Of a DNA stretch of 34,566 nt, positions 34,112 through 34,566 are shown in pieces. Position 1 is the stretch's first letter; every line of letters begins with the position of its first letter. Source of the stretch: Alphaproteobacteria bacterium (GTDB lineage: Bacteria; Pseudomonadota; Alphaproteobacteria; Geminicoccales; Geminicoccaceae); NCBI GenBank assembly GCA_030431615.1, contig JAUIID010000030.1, forward strand, positions 1 through 34,566. The letters run 5' to 3'. The notes under the pieces were generated by a model. The model searched no databases and was not told the origin of the DNA. It saw only the letters and a program-made list of their open reading frames with translations. The position numbers were made by a program, and so were the translations under genes.

Positions 34112-34566
34112 ATGAAGCGTTCTGATATTCTTGCGTTACTGCTGTCCCTGTTTTGTTTCGCGGCGTTGGCATTTTCCGCGGGCCTCATGTTCGGCGTAAT
34201 GCAGCTGCCGCCGTATTCCCTGTTTCAGAACGTGCGTGATGTCGCCAAGGAAGTCATTCAGCGAAAAGGGGCAACCTGTTATGCCATTGGCCTTGGAACC
34301 GCTCGTTTGGCTCAGGCTGTACTTCGAGACCAAAAGCGAGTCATGACGGCTGCCTGTGTGCACGAAGATGTGTTAGGGGTGGAGGATGTTGCTTTGAGCT
34401 TGCCCGTGATCATAGGAGCACAAGGAGTGGAGAGAGTGATTCAATTGGAGCTGGAGTCCCAGGAAGTAAAAGGTCTCTACCGGATGGCCGACATGCCGAT
34501 CAAGGCACAGCGTCGCGGTACGGCGAAGGAACGCGAACAGATGGAGCGCCAGTTCCGCAAGCGCGG
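34112..34566 (+). CDS. Chimeric partial gene: membrane anchor joined to C-terminal lactate/malate dehydrogenase fragment
   Basis: The frame starts with ATG after an AGGAG ribosome binding site and stays open for 151 codons to the window end. Residues 1-30 are a signal anchor (a basic start, then LALLLSLFCFAALAFSAGLMFG), followed by LPPYSLFQ. Residues about 40-128 match the C-terminal domain of L-lactate/malate dehydrogenases: VIQRKGATCYAIGLGTARL, VLRDQKRVMTAAC, GVEDVALSLPVIIGAQGVERVI and LELESQEVKGL. The NAD-binding half and catalytic histidine are absent, so it cannot be active as such. The tail (from about 131) is highly charged and unlike the family. Codon use is AT-richer than in the rest of the window. 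It is a gene fusion, a pseudogene, or an assembly chimera. Confidence 0.6.
   Translation, partial: MKRSDILALLLSLFCFAALAFSAGLMFGVMQLPPYSLFQNVRDVAKEVIQRKGATCYAIGLGTARLAQAVLRDQKRVMTAACVHEDVLGVEDVALSLPVIIGAQGVERVIQLELESQEVKGLYRMADMPIKAQRRGTAKEREQMERQFRKR

Overview
The window is high-GC DNA that reads as the chromosome of an alphaproteobacterium, possibly of the Rhodospirillales/Geminicoccales type. This rests on the PHB genes, dense overlapping operons, GC-rich codon use, tripartite tricarboxylate and Dpp-type transporters, and a DUF3300/DUF2950 pair. Most genes (about 1.4-27 kb) lie on the minus strand. The right third is on the plus strand. The last ~0.6 kb differs in base composition and contains broken genes.

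Region 1 (1-6.1 kb), PHB and membrane transport. A small exported protein diverges from a phasin-like protein. The phasin-like gene converges on phaB across a strong hairpin. Upstream of phaB, in the same orientation, lie a MarC-family membrane protein, an AspT/YidE-type (AAE) transporter with two TrkA-C domains, and phaA. PhaA and PhaB together make 3-hydroxybutyryl-CoA; the PHB synthase is not in the window.

Region 2 (6.2-11.5 kb), a complete peptide/opine/nickel-type ABC importer: binding protein, two permeases and two ATPases. The four membrane and ATPase genes are joined by 1- to 4-base overlaps.

Region 3 (11.6-26.9 kb), the most interesting part. A long minus-strand run reads, in transcription order: PPK2 polyphosphate kinase, MoxR AAA+ ATPase, DUF58, DUF4381, BatA (VWA), BatB fused to TPRs (VWA), BatD, an unknown multi-pass membrane protein, an exported formylglycine-generating enzyme (FGE), a lipoprotein alpha/beta hydrolase, DUF3300 and DUF2950. 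Just upstream, behind its own hairpin, is an exported arylsulfatase with a CTAGR modification motif, divergent from an AraC-type regulator. The FGE keeps both active-site cysteines, so the sulfatase is its obvious candidate substrate. The MoxR/VWA genes between them could form a chaperone system for periplasmic enzyme maturation (inference).

Region 4 (28.2-33.7 kb), plus strand. It holds a nucleotide-sugar dehydrogenase, a minus-strand tRNA-Ser(UGA) with a degenerate tRNA-like copy beside it, and a DapA-family lyase/aldolase gene with a tripartite tricarboxylate transporter (TctC, TctB, TctA). A clear three-half-site operator precedes the DapA-family gene. TctA loses its C-terminal end at about 33,670.

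Region 5 (33.7-34.6 kb) is a mosaic. It has ~400 bp without a gene, then a lower-GC reading frame in which a membrane anchor is fused to the C-terminal part of a lactate/malate dehydrogenase. This is either a real rearrangement or an assembly chimera at the sequence end.
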